Positions 44,051-51,193 of a stretch of 64,000 nucleotides of DNA are shown here, piece by piece. Under the pieces are notes generated by a model. It ran no database searches. It had not been told where the DNA came from and was given only the letters and a program-made list of their open reading frames with translations. Made by a program: the position numbers and the translations under genes. Each line of letters opens with the position of its first letter. The stretch's first letter is position 1. This DNA comes from Prolixibacteraceae bacterium (GTDB lineage Bacteria; Bacteroidota; Bacteroidia; Bacteroidales; Prolixibacteraceae): the NCBI GenBank assembly GCA_019163175.1, contig JAFLKN010000043.1:1-64000 (forward strand). The letters are read 5' to 3'.

Positions 44051-44773
44051 TTATTTGCGATGAACATTTCCTCCTGAAGAAGTATCAACATCGGTTGAGC
44101 CTGGTTCGCCGTAATACACTACATTTCCGCCACTTGAGGCCTTGGCTTCAAGCTTATCGATTACAGTTGAAGCTACATTTCCACCACTGGATGCACGCAT
44201 TCTGCATTGGCCAACTTTTAATTCTTCACCTTTCAGGTTTGCTCCCGACGAAGTTTCCAGTTCAGCTTCTTTGGCCGCCCCCGATAGCCTGATGTTTGCG
44301 CCTGAAGAACAATCGGCTTTCAGGTATTGTGCGTCAACTTCCATTTTCAGGTTTGCGCCCGAACTAGCTTTTAATTCAAGATTGTCAGCGGTAAATTTGG
44401 CTTGTGTATAGCCATTGGATCCGGAACTGGCTTCAACGCCGGTAAGTTTTTCGACGGTTATCATCACCTTTTTTTCTTTGGCCCAACGTATATTTTCGTT
44501 AGCAGTTACTTTTAAAACATCACCCTCTACTTCAGTTTCAATTATTTCGTGCAGATTGCTGTCGGCAATAACTACAACTTTTGCGGGACTGCCCTGAGTA
44601 ATATATACATTCATTCCACGGCTTACTTTTATCTGGTCAAATTGGCCAACCTGTCTGATCTGCTCGGTAACTTCTCCATTTCCTTTTACTGATGGACCTA
44701 AAAACCAACAGGATGTAAAAATGATGCTTAGCAAAGCAAAAATCCCGATAAGTTGAAATTGTTTCCGTTTCAT
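44051..44773 (-). CDS. Head-GIN domain (DUF2807) lipoprotein, copy 2
   Basis: This 240-residue protein has a lipoprotein-like signal (SIIFTSCWF, Cys22) and the head-GIN opening VGQFDQIKVSRGMNVYITQ. Beta-helix repeats with ASSGANL, TSSGANL and ASSGGNV follow, ending SSGGNVHRK. It is closely related to the next gene, with alanine in the repeats where copy 1 has serine-aspartate. A -7 box (44822-44829) lies about 49 bases upstream, so this is the first gene of the pair. Such proteins often accompany PspC genes in Bacteroidota; one lies 8 kb away. Confidence 0.75.
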   Translation of the reverse strand: MKRKQFQLIGIFALLSIIFTSCWFLGPSVKGNGEVTEQIRQVGQFDQIKVSRGMNVYITQGSPAKVVVIADSNLHEIIETEVEGDVLKVTANENIRWAKEKKVMITVEKLTGVEASSGSNGYTQAKFTADNLELKASSGANLKMEVDAQYLKADCSSGANIRLSGAAKEAELETSSGANLKGEELKVGQCRMRASSGGNVASTVIDKLEAKASSGGNVVYYGEPGSTDVDTSSGGNVHRK

Positions 44774-44821
44774 AGTTTGATTGTTTTAGATGAATAGACG
44801 CTTGAAAATTAAATTCGTTAC

Positions 44822-44829
44822 CAAAATTA
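44822..44829 (-). promoter_or_regulatory. -7 box TAATTTTG for the DUF2807 pair
   Basis: The minus strand reads TAATTTTG, matching TAnnTTTG, about 49 bases before the start of the 44051 gene. The -33 element is unclear. Confidence 0.45.
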
Positions 44830-44933
44830 TGACCTGAGTTTCATGAAAGTGCATTTTTTTCGTTGAACGACCTTTTTTTACCGGCAAATACAAATTATTC
44901 AGGATTAGGATACTTAGGCGATCCAAAATAAAG

Positions 44934-44965
44934 CAGGCCAATCTTGGTTTAACGAGATTGGCCTG
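44934..44965 (-). terminator. Intrinsic terminator after the CBM9-like gene
   Basis: CAGGCCAATCT (44934-44944) and AGATTGGCCTG (44955-44965) form an 11-bp perfect stem with a 10-nt loop. On the minus strand it is followed by CTTTATTTT. Confidence 0.85.
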
Positions 44966-45036
44966 TTCGATATAATTTCTGAAGCGATTGAAATCGGATA
45001 GGGGATAGAAAAAGTTAAATTTAGTTGATCGGCAAA

Positions 45037-45681
45037 CTATTCAAATTCTAAGCCACCAAAAAATTCAGGGACGTGAAACGAAGGTTGAGGTGTTTTAATT
45101 TTAGTCCAGGAAACGAAGTGAGGAACAGTAAGTTCGTCACCACATTTGTAAAAGTTTCCACGCATTTTCATTCCTGAAGCTAAGTTCAGCTCGTGTTTGA
45201 AGAATACTTTCCACGGAATTGCAATGGTGATTTGCCATTCTGTTTGTTCTTTTCGTTCAGCTAAGGGCTTGTTTCCCAATGAAGAAACTCTGCGGATGCT
45301 TGCAATTTGCTCATCCGAAGCATGAACTGTGGCATCTCCTTTTTTCCGGAAGCCAAGCAGGGCTGTTCCAATGCAGGTCATTTCCAAATTGTAATATTCG
45401 TCGTTTCCTTCAGGCGAAAGAAAAAACTCAACACAGCTGTCGGTCCATACCCGCCCATTGCTTTCGCTCACAACTGCTTTTACCGATTGTTCTTTTACTT
45501 TATATTGCAGGAAAAGCTCATCTTCGTTATATGCAATTTGCACTGCAACATCCGGATGGTAAGGAAACTCTTCCCAGTTCACTGTTTCAAGTTTTAAAGG
45601 AGTTATCTCCAGATCGAGTGTTTCGGCGATCAATTCCAAGGGCGGATTCGAAAAACCTTCGAGTATTTGTTGAACTTTCAT
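45037..45681 (-). CDS. CBM9-like carbohydrate-binding protein
   Basis: This protein has 214 residues from the ATG at 45681. An upstream reading of the same frame would run into the phosphotransferase gene, so the shorter form is preferred. It matches carbohydrate-binding family-9-like domains: VRVTDSCVEFFLSP-type strand (visible as VWTDSCVEFFLSPEGND), then TEWQITIAIPWKVFF and a C-terminal tryptophan-rich strand. No signal peptide is seen in this form, so it may act in the cytosol or be exported without a standard signal. It directly follows the kinase-like gene on the same strand, linking it to sugar use. Confidence 0.7.
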   Translation of the reverse strand: MKVQQILEGFSNPPLELIAETLDLEITPLKLETVNWEEFPYHPDVAVQIAYNEDELFLQYKVKEQSVKAVVSESNGRVWTDSCVEFFLSPEGNDEYYNLEMTCIGTALLGFRKKGDATVHASDEQIASIRRVSSLGNKPLAERKEQTEWQITIAIPWKVFFKHELNLASGMKMRGNFYKCGDELTVPHFVSWTKIKTPQPSFHVPEFFGGLEFE

Positions 45682-45760
45682 GCTTTGGTTTTTAGGATCG
45701 GATTTTTCAGTAGTAATACGTTGATTTGCTTTTTGATAATTTACAGATTCTGGAGACCGG

Positions 45761-46855
45761 CTAAGCCAACTCATCAGCAATAGTGCGCACAATCTTACAC
45801 ATTTCATCGTATTGTTCCTCCATGCTGGTTAATAATTTATACTGGGCCAATGTGCGTTGATAGTTGTGCTCCGGACCTTTAATTTTGTAGTAGTTGTCGC
45901 CATCAATGTAATCCATCAAAAAGCGAAGAACCTGCTCGTAGGTAATGTATTTGGCCGAGAATGCCAGATATTCCAGCTCTTTCCTGGTAAGAAAACTGAT
46001 GGCTTGCGACAAATATCCTTTGGTAAATCCTTCGAATATGGAAATGTTGGAAGAAACTGCATCCAGATTTTCATCATCTTCTTCTCCGGTATTGGTGTAC
46101 GAACGCATAGCATCGCCAAAATCGTTCAGACACGTGCTGTTCAGAACTGTATCAAGGTCGATCACACAAAGAACATCGCCTTTCAAATCAAACAAGATGT
46201 TGGTGATTTTTGTGTCGTTGTGGGTGATGCGTGTAGGTATTTCGCCAGTTTCAACCAGTTTCCAGAAGTTGAGCATTTCTTCGCGGCGACTTTCAATCCA
46301 GCTGATTTCTTCGCTTAGGTTTGCTTTTCGGCCAACCGGATCTTTTGCCAAAACGGCATCCCACTGATTAAACCGGTAACGAATGTTGTGAAATCCAGGT
46401 AAAATATCGGTAAGCGGTTCGTTCAAATCAGCAACCATCGATTGAAACATGCCAATTCCTTTTCCGCCCTGATAAGCCAATTCCGGAGTTTTTGCCGAAC
46501 TGTATGTGATGGTATCACTGATATAAACACAGACAGCCCAGAATTCTCTATCTTCATCCTGAAAATATAACTTTCCATCGGTTGCCGGAACGATAGTCAT
46601 AGCTTCGCGGGTCGGATCGCCATTTCTTGCAATTACCTTTTCCTTTACATGATTACACACCTTTTGGATGTTTTCCATCATGGCCGGAACATTGGTAAAT
46701 ATCCGTTTATTTTTTCGCTGCAACAGGTAATTTGGAGTCTGCACATCCTGCGTGTGAATGATAAAGGTATCATTTATAAATCCTTCACCCAGTTGCTCAA
46801 CCCGATCAACTATTCCTTCAAGCTTAAAATTTGCTGCTATTTTTTTTAGGTCCAT
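45761..46855 (-). CDS. Aminoglycoside-phosphotransferase-fold sugar kinase (NahK-like)
   Basis: This 364-residue cytosolic protein has a kinase fold. The catalytic loop HNDTKITNILFD (about 213-224) supplies Asp and Asn, and VIDLDT (about 231-236) the metal-binding Asp. Its size and N-terminal LGEGFINDTFII glycine loop match aminoglycoside-phosphotransferase-fold kinases. Relatives include N-acetylhexosamine 1-kinase (NahK) and homoserine kinase-like enzymes. With glycan-degrading genes nearby and a CBM9-like gene in the operon, GlcNAc or GalNAc phosphorylation is my preferred guess, but it is inference. Confidence 0.72.
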   Translation of the reverse strand: MDLKKIAANFKLEGIVDRVEQLGEGFINDTFIIHTQDVQTPNYLLQRKNKRIFTNVPAMMENIQKVCNHVKEKVIARNGDPTREAMTIVPATDGKLYFQDEDREFWAVCVYISDTITYSSAKTPELAYQGGKGIGMFQSMVADLNEPLTDILPGFHNIRYRFNQWDAVLAKDPVGRKANLSEEISWIESRREEMLNFWKLVETGEIPTRITHNDTKITNILFDLKGDVLCVIDLDTVLNSTCLNDFGDAMRSYTNTGEEDDENLDAVSSNISIFEGFTKGYLSQAISFLTRKELEYLAFSAKYITYEQVLRFLMDYIDGDNYYKIKGPEHNYQRTLAQYKLLTSMEEQYDEMCKIVRTIADELA

Positions 46856-46882
46856 GGTTGTATGTCTAATAGTTTAAAAAAC

Positions 46883-46890
46883 CAAAGATA
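46883..46890 (-). promoter_or_regulatory. -7 box TATCTTTG for kinase/CBM9 operon
   Basis: The minus strand reads TATCTTTG, about 28 bases before the ATG. It matches the TAnnTTTG consensus; a well-spaced -33 TTG is not evident. Confidence 0.45.
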
Positions 46891-47088
46891 TATTCCATTT
46901 CCGAGTTTTAATACTGAAACAAGTCATGCCTGCCAATTTTTTCAGAAATCAAATCATTGAATGATTTTCAATCTGCGCAACTACAACTACGATAATCCTA
47001 CTTTTTGCTCCAAGTCTGGATTTAAGGCATGGACAAATTCATTTTTATAATGGAGATTTATTCCATTTTGACTTTTAAATCCAGCAGG

Positions 47089-47121
47089 TTTGTTGTCATC
47101 CGTCCAATTTTATTATTTTTG
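47089..47121 (+). promoter_or_regulatory. Promoter of the cytochrome-FGE operon
   Basis: TTTGTTG (47089-47095) and TATTTTTG (47114-47121) match the Bacteroidota -33 and -7 consensus elements with about 18 bases between TTG and the -7 box. The ATG is 43 bases downstream. Confidence 0.6.
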
Positions 47122-47164
47122 AACCACTTGAATTCTTATGTATTAACCCATAACTAAACCATCA

Positions 47165-48718
47165 ATGTTCAAAAAGATAGGAAACTTCCTTCGTAAACGG
47201 GTTCTGCTCGTTTTATTCTTCTCATTTACCATTGGAATTTTAGCTACTATTTTTGCTGATCGCACCATCGAATATACTTCAACCGACGAGTTTTGTGCTT
47301 CGTGCCATGTTCATCCACATGTATTTCCTTCATGGAAACTGTCATCTCACTACGACAATAAGGGTGGAATACAGGTGCATTGTGTCGATTGCCATTTACC
47401 GCCCAAAGGCGAAGGCTACCTTGTAGAAAAAACCAAGCTTGGGCTTAAAGATCTTTATGGTTACATCTTCAAAGATTCAGCCGAATTTAACTGGGAGATG
47501 AAGTCTGAACTCGAACATGCTGTGAAGTATATCCCGAATGCATCGTGCAAACATTGTCACCAGAACCTGTTCCCGAAAAATTTAGTTGACGCAGGTATAG
47601 CTGCGCACCTTTACTACGAGAATAACGAGAAGAAACTGGATTTGCAGTGCATTAGTTGCCACCTCGACGTCGGACATTATAACCCAAACTACAAGCACGG
47701 CAAGATGACCGGCATACCGGGGCAGGCAGAGGGCGAAACCGACAGTTCGAAACCCGCTTTTGAACAGGCGACCAGCGTAACAACTTTTGCCGACTACACC
47801 GAGCAAATTCCCGGCACATCGGTATCGTTCAAGATGATTGCTTTAAAAGGCGGCGCCTTCAACATGGGTAGCCCCGAAAAAGAACCTTTCCACCAACCCG
47901 ACGAATCGCCGGTGCGACAGGTTACGGTCAGCCCGTTTTTCATGGCAGAAGTGGAAACAACCTGGGAAGAGTACTGGGCATTTTACGGTAACACAATGAG
48001 CGAAGGACGCACTCCGCCCGAACAGATTTATGCCAACAACAGTAACCCTGACGTGGATGCCATTTCCGGCCCCACCCCGCCTTATGGACGACCCGATCAG
48101 AACTGGGGTTTTGGTAAACGCCCGGCAATTACCATGACCCATTATGCGGCGGAAACCTTCTGTCAATGGCTTTCAAAGAAAACCGGCAAAAAATACCGCC
48201 TACCCACAGAAGCTGAATGGGAATACGCTGCTCGCGGTGGCACCGAAACGCCGTATTTCTTTGATGGCAAACCAAATAAATTCTCTAACAAAGGATTATG
48301 GCGTAAATTCTCGGACGCCGATACCGACCCGATTTCGCAGTACATCATATACACAAACAATGGCAAAGGCAAAACGCATTTGCCCGAAGAGGTTAAGTCT
48401 AATCCGTTCGGCCTGAAAAATATGCTGGGCAATGTAATGGAATATTGTGCCGACCACTATGCACCGGATGCTTATGCCAAGAACAGTGGAAATGTGACTA
48501 ACCCACTTGCAACTGAAGGCGACGAATGGGTTGTACGAGGAGGCAATTATAGTTCGGATGCCGCCGATGTACGCGCAGCAGCCCGCGACCACAGCCAGCA
48601 CGACGCATGGCTGAAAACCGACCCGCAACAACCCAAAAGTATCTGGTGGTATTCCGATATTAAAAGCATCGGCTTCAGGGTTGTTTGTGAGCCAGATAAT
48701 TCAATAAAAATTCAATAG
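47165..48718 (+). CDS. Membrane tetraheme cytochrome fused to an FGE/SUMF1-like domain
   Basis: This 517-residue protein has an N-terminal membrane anchor (about 12-31) and a NapC/NirT-type cytochrome region with four CxxCH heme sites: CASCH (44-48), CVDCH (73-77), CKHCH (128-132) and CISCH (162-166). After a linker a formylglycine-generating-enzyme-like (SUMF1/EgtB) domain runs from about 220 to 510, with GGAFNMGS, YRLPTEAEWEYAARGG, LGNVMEYC and WVVRGGNYSS. The FGE active cysteines are absent (RGGNYSSDAADVRAAARDH has none), so sulfatase activation is unlikely. NapC relatives pass electrons from quinol to periplasmic partners. It heads a three-gene operon and stands 34 bases before the next gene. 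Confidence 0.85.
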   Translation: MFKKIGNFLRKRVLLVLFFSFTIGILATIFADRTIEYTSTDEFCASCHVHPHVFPSWKLSSHYDNKGGIQVHCVDCHLPPKGEGYLVEKTKLGLKDLYGYIFKDSAEFNWEMKSELEHAVKYIPNASCKHCHQNLFPKNLVDAGIAAHLYYENNEKKLDLQCISCHLDVGHYNPNYKHGKMTGIPGQAEGETDSSKPAFEQATSVTTFADYTEQIPGTSVSFKMIALKGGAFNMGSPEKEPFHQPDESPVRQVTVSPFFMAEVETTWEEYWAFYGNTMSEGRTPPEQIYANNSNPDVDAISGPTPPYGRPDQNWGFGKRPAITMTHYAAETFCQWLSKKTGKKYRLPTEAEWEYAARGGTETPYFFDGKPNKFSNKGLWRKFSDADTDPISQYIIYTNNGKGKTHLPEEVKSNPFGLKNMLGNVMEYCADHYAPDAYAKNSGNVTNPLATEGDEWVVRGGNYSSDAADVRAAARDHSQHDAWLKTDPQQPKSIWWYSDIKSIGFRVVCEPDNSIKIQ

Positions 48719-48752
48719 ATAACTGACTATCCACATTTAAAATTTATCCATT

Positions 48753-50168
48753 ATGAAAAAAGGTGTTGACAGACGTTCATTCTTGAAAAGCTCGGCTTTG
48801 GCCGGGGCATTGGGCGCAATTGGTACTGGAAGTGTTGCAACTTTAGCATCGTGTAGCAGTACTCCAAAAATACAGCCTTTGAAAGAGCCTGGCTCTTATT
48901 ATTTACCCAACTTGGTTGATCTGGCTACAGACGGTAAACCGCTGAAAGCTGGAATAATCGGCTGCGGCGGGCGAGGCTCTGGTGCAGCGTTTAATTTCCT
49001 CAACGCGGCCAATAATGTTACCATTGTGGCTTTGGGCGATACTTATGCTGACCGTCTGGAAGGCTTAGCTGAAAAGCTGAAAAAAGAGAAAAATATTGAC
49101 ATTGCAGCAGACAAAAAGTTCGTGGGGCTCGACGCTTATCAAAAAGTTATTGATAGCGATGTGGATGTGATTATTACTGCTACGCCACCCAATTTCCGCC
49201 CCGAAATTTTCAAGTACGCGGTGGAGAAAAACAAACATTGCTTCCTCGAAAAACCGATTTGTGTTGATCCGGTAGGTTACCGCACCATTGTGGCTACTGC
49301 CAAACAGGCTCAAGCAAAAGGCCTTTGCGTGGTAACCGGTACGCAACGTCACCATAAGCGCGATTATGTAGCTTCATACGAACAAATCATGAATGGAGCT
49401 ATCGGTGAAATAACCGGCGGAACGGTATACTGGTGTGGTGGTATGCTCTGGTTCAGGGACCGTGACCCAAAATGGTCGGATCTGGAATGGATGATCCGCG
49501 ACTGGGTAAACTGGGGATGGCTTTCGGGCGACCATATTGTTGAACAGCACGTTCACAATCTGGATGTATTCACTTGGTTCTCTGGATTGAAACCAAAATC
49601 AGCACTTGGATTCGGTTCGCGCCAACGCCGTGTTACCGGTAACCAGTTCGACAATTTCAGCGTCGATTTTGAAATGGAAAACGGCATTCACATTCACAGC
49701 ACTTGCCGCCAGATCAGCGGAACAGAAGGTGGCGTTTGGGAATTTATCCAGGGCACCAAAGGATCATGGTCTGCAACTTCCGACGGACATATTATCAAAG
49801 ACCTGAAAGGAACCGAAATTTGGAAATACGACCACGATGCTGAAAAAGCTAAATTCAAACAGATCGACCCATATACGTTGGAACACGTGAATTGGATTAA
49901 CCATATCCGCGCCGGAAAACCGATTGATCAGGCATCCGAAACAGCTGTTGCCAACATGGCTGCTATCATGGGACGCGAATCGGCATACTCCGGAAAGAAA
50001 GTCACTTGGGATGAAATGACTGCTTCGCCGCTTGATCTTTTCCCGAAAGATATTGACATGACAAAAAGTATGGCTGCTGTCCAAAACGGGTATGGCGCTG
50101 GGAAAGAATTTAAGCTACCTGAATTTATTCACATTGCAGGAACACCGCAAGGAAACCAAACACGATAG
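48753..50168 (+). CDS. Tat-exported Gfo/Idh/MocA family oxidoreductase
   Basis: This 471-residue protein has a twin-arginine signal (RRSFLKSSA, residues 7-15) followed by a lipobox-like LASC (Cys34), so it is likely an exported, lipid-anchored enzyme. The Rossmann NAD(P) motif is GIIGCGGRGSG (67-77), with EKPIC (166-170) and the catalytic region SGDHIVEQHVHNLDVFTW (258-275). Family enzymes oxidise sugars or cyclitols, often with tightly bound cofactor; export through Tat implies folding with cofactor first. It lies between the cytochrome-FGE fusion and a TIM-barrel protein and ends three bases before the latter. Confidence 0.85.
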   Translation: MKKGVDRRSFLKSSALAGALGAIGTGSVATLASCSSTPKIQPLKEPGSYYLPNLVDLATDGKPLKAGIIGCGGRGSGAAFNFLNAANNVTIVALGDTYADRLEGLAEKLKKEKNIDIAADKKFVGLDAYQKVIDSDVDVIITATPPNFRPEIFKYAVEKNKHCFLEKPICVDPVGYRTIVATAKQAQAKGLCVVTGTQRHHKRDYVASYEQIMNGAIGEITGGTVYWCGGMLWFRDRDPKWSDLEWMIRDWVNWGWLSGDHIVEQHVHNLDVFTWFSGLKPKSALGFGSRQRRVTGNQFDNFSVDFEMENGIHIHSTCRQISGTEGGVWEFIQGTKGSWSATSDGHIIKDLKGTEIWKYDHDAEKAKFKQIDPYTLEHVNWINHIRAGKPIDQASETAVANMAAIMGRESAYSGKKVTWDEMTASPLDLFPKDIDMTKSMAAVQNGYGAGKEFKLPEFIHIAGTPQGNQTR

Positions 50169-50170
50169 GC

Positions 50171-51076
50171 ATGTCGCTTAACAGAAGATCTTTTATCGGA
50201 ACGGCCGTTTCTGGTGCTGCATTAGCAGCATCAGGCGGCCTTTTCTCTTCTTTTAAGGGTGAATCTGCCTCAGGCAAAAAGAAATCCGGCAAATTGAAAA
50301 TTTCGTGTCAGGAAGGTGTTGCCCCAGGCAATACGCTGACCGAAAAACTCGATTTCATGGAATCTCTGGATATTGTTGGCCTTGAAATTTGGGGTGGCGG
50401 TCTTGAAAAAAGAGTGAACGAAATCCAACAGGCTTTGCAGAACCGCAACATGAAAGTGAGTGCGATTTGCGCCGGCTTTGAAGGTTGGCTTATTGCCGAC
50501 GATCCTGCCATTCAGAAAAAGTGCATGGATTCGCTGAAGGTGATTATTGGCGCCGCTGGTGAACTGGGCTCGACCGGGGTAATTTTTGTACCTGCTTTCA
50601 ACAATCAGAAATCGTTGCCCGACAAATACGCGCGCGAATTGCTAATTGGACAAATGAAAGAACTCGGCGATTATGCACTTCAGCATAAAACCCGAATTTT
50701 ACTCGAACCTCTGAACCGTCAGGAATGCTATTTCTGTCGGCAGGTTGCTGATGGCGCTGCAATCGTGCGCGATGTAAACAGTGCCGGGGTTGCTGTAATG
50801 GGCGATTTCTGGCACATGACCTGGGAAGAAACCAATGATCGCGCAGCATTTCTGGCTGCTGGGGATTACCTTCATCATGTGCATATTGCCAGCCGCAAAC
50901 GCCGCAAAATGCCCGGAGAAGACGGTGTAGCAGATAACTACATCAACGGATTTCGTGGTCTGAAAGAAATTAATTATCAGGATTACGTGAGTTTTGAATG
51001 TGGCTCGGTAGGCGATTCGAAAATAACTTTGCCCGCAGCAGTAAAACTGATGCGCGAACAATGGAAAAAAGCCTGA
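50171..51076 (+). CDS. Tat-exported TIM-barrel isomerase/epimerase-like protein
   Basis: This 301-residue protein begins with a twin-arginine signal (RRSFIGTAVSG, residues 5-15). The rest is an AP-endonuclease-2/xylose-isomerase-type TIM barrel with metal-ligand candidates in LEPLNRQECYF, VMGDFWHM, LHHVHIASRKRR and YVSFECGS. Such proteins isomerise or epimerise sugars, or hydrate keto-sugar intermediates. It follows the oxidoreductase gene by two bases. Pairing with a Gfo/Idh/MocA enzyme recalls glycoside 3-oxidation pathways known in Bacteroides, but the exact substrate is unknown. Confidence 0.82.
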   Translation: MSLNRRSFIGTAVSGAALAASGGLFSSFKGESASGKKKSGKLKISCQEGVAPGNTLTEKLDFMESLDIVGLEIWGGGLEKRVNEIQQALQNRNMKVSAICAGFEGWLIADDPAIQKKCMDSLKVIIGAAGELGSTGVIFVPAFNNQKSLPDKYARELLIGQMKELGDYALQHKTRILLEPLNRQECYFCRQVADGAAIVRDVNSAGVAVMGDFWHMTWEETNDRAAFLAAGDYLHHVHIASRKRRKMPGEDGVADNYINGFRGLKEINYQDYVSFECGSVGDSKITLPAAVKLMREQWKKA

Positions 51077-51126
51077 TAAGCTGAAATGATAATCAATGTA
51101 TTTGATCCCGAGAGAATCATTTACTG

Positions 51127-51160
51127 ACCCGGATTCGGAAGAGTCCGGGTTTTCTGTTTT
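51127..51160 (+). terminator. Intrinsic terminator of the cytochrome operon
   Basis: ACCCGGA and TCCGGGT with inner TC/GA form a GC-rich stem (51127-51150), followed by TTTTCTGTTTT. It lies about 50 bases after the TIM-barrel stop. Confidence 0.85.
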
Positions 51161-51193
51161 ATGGAGTCATAGACTTTACTGAAAATTTGAATC

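Larger units (their letters stand above)
46856..47164. other. Divergent promoter region, kinase vs cytochrome operon
   Basis: This 309-base gap has no gene. It holds a -7 box for the kinase on the minus strand (46883-46890, TATCTTTG) and a good promoter for the cytochrome operon on the plus strand (47089-47121). Confidence 0.6.

Noticed and set aside
45682-45807. Longer start for the CBM9-like gene
   Set aside because: It would overlap the 3' end of the kinase-like gene by 47 bases; the shorter ATG gives a complete domain.
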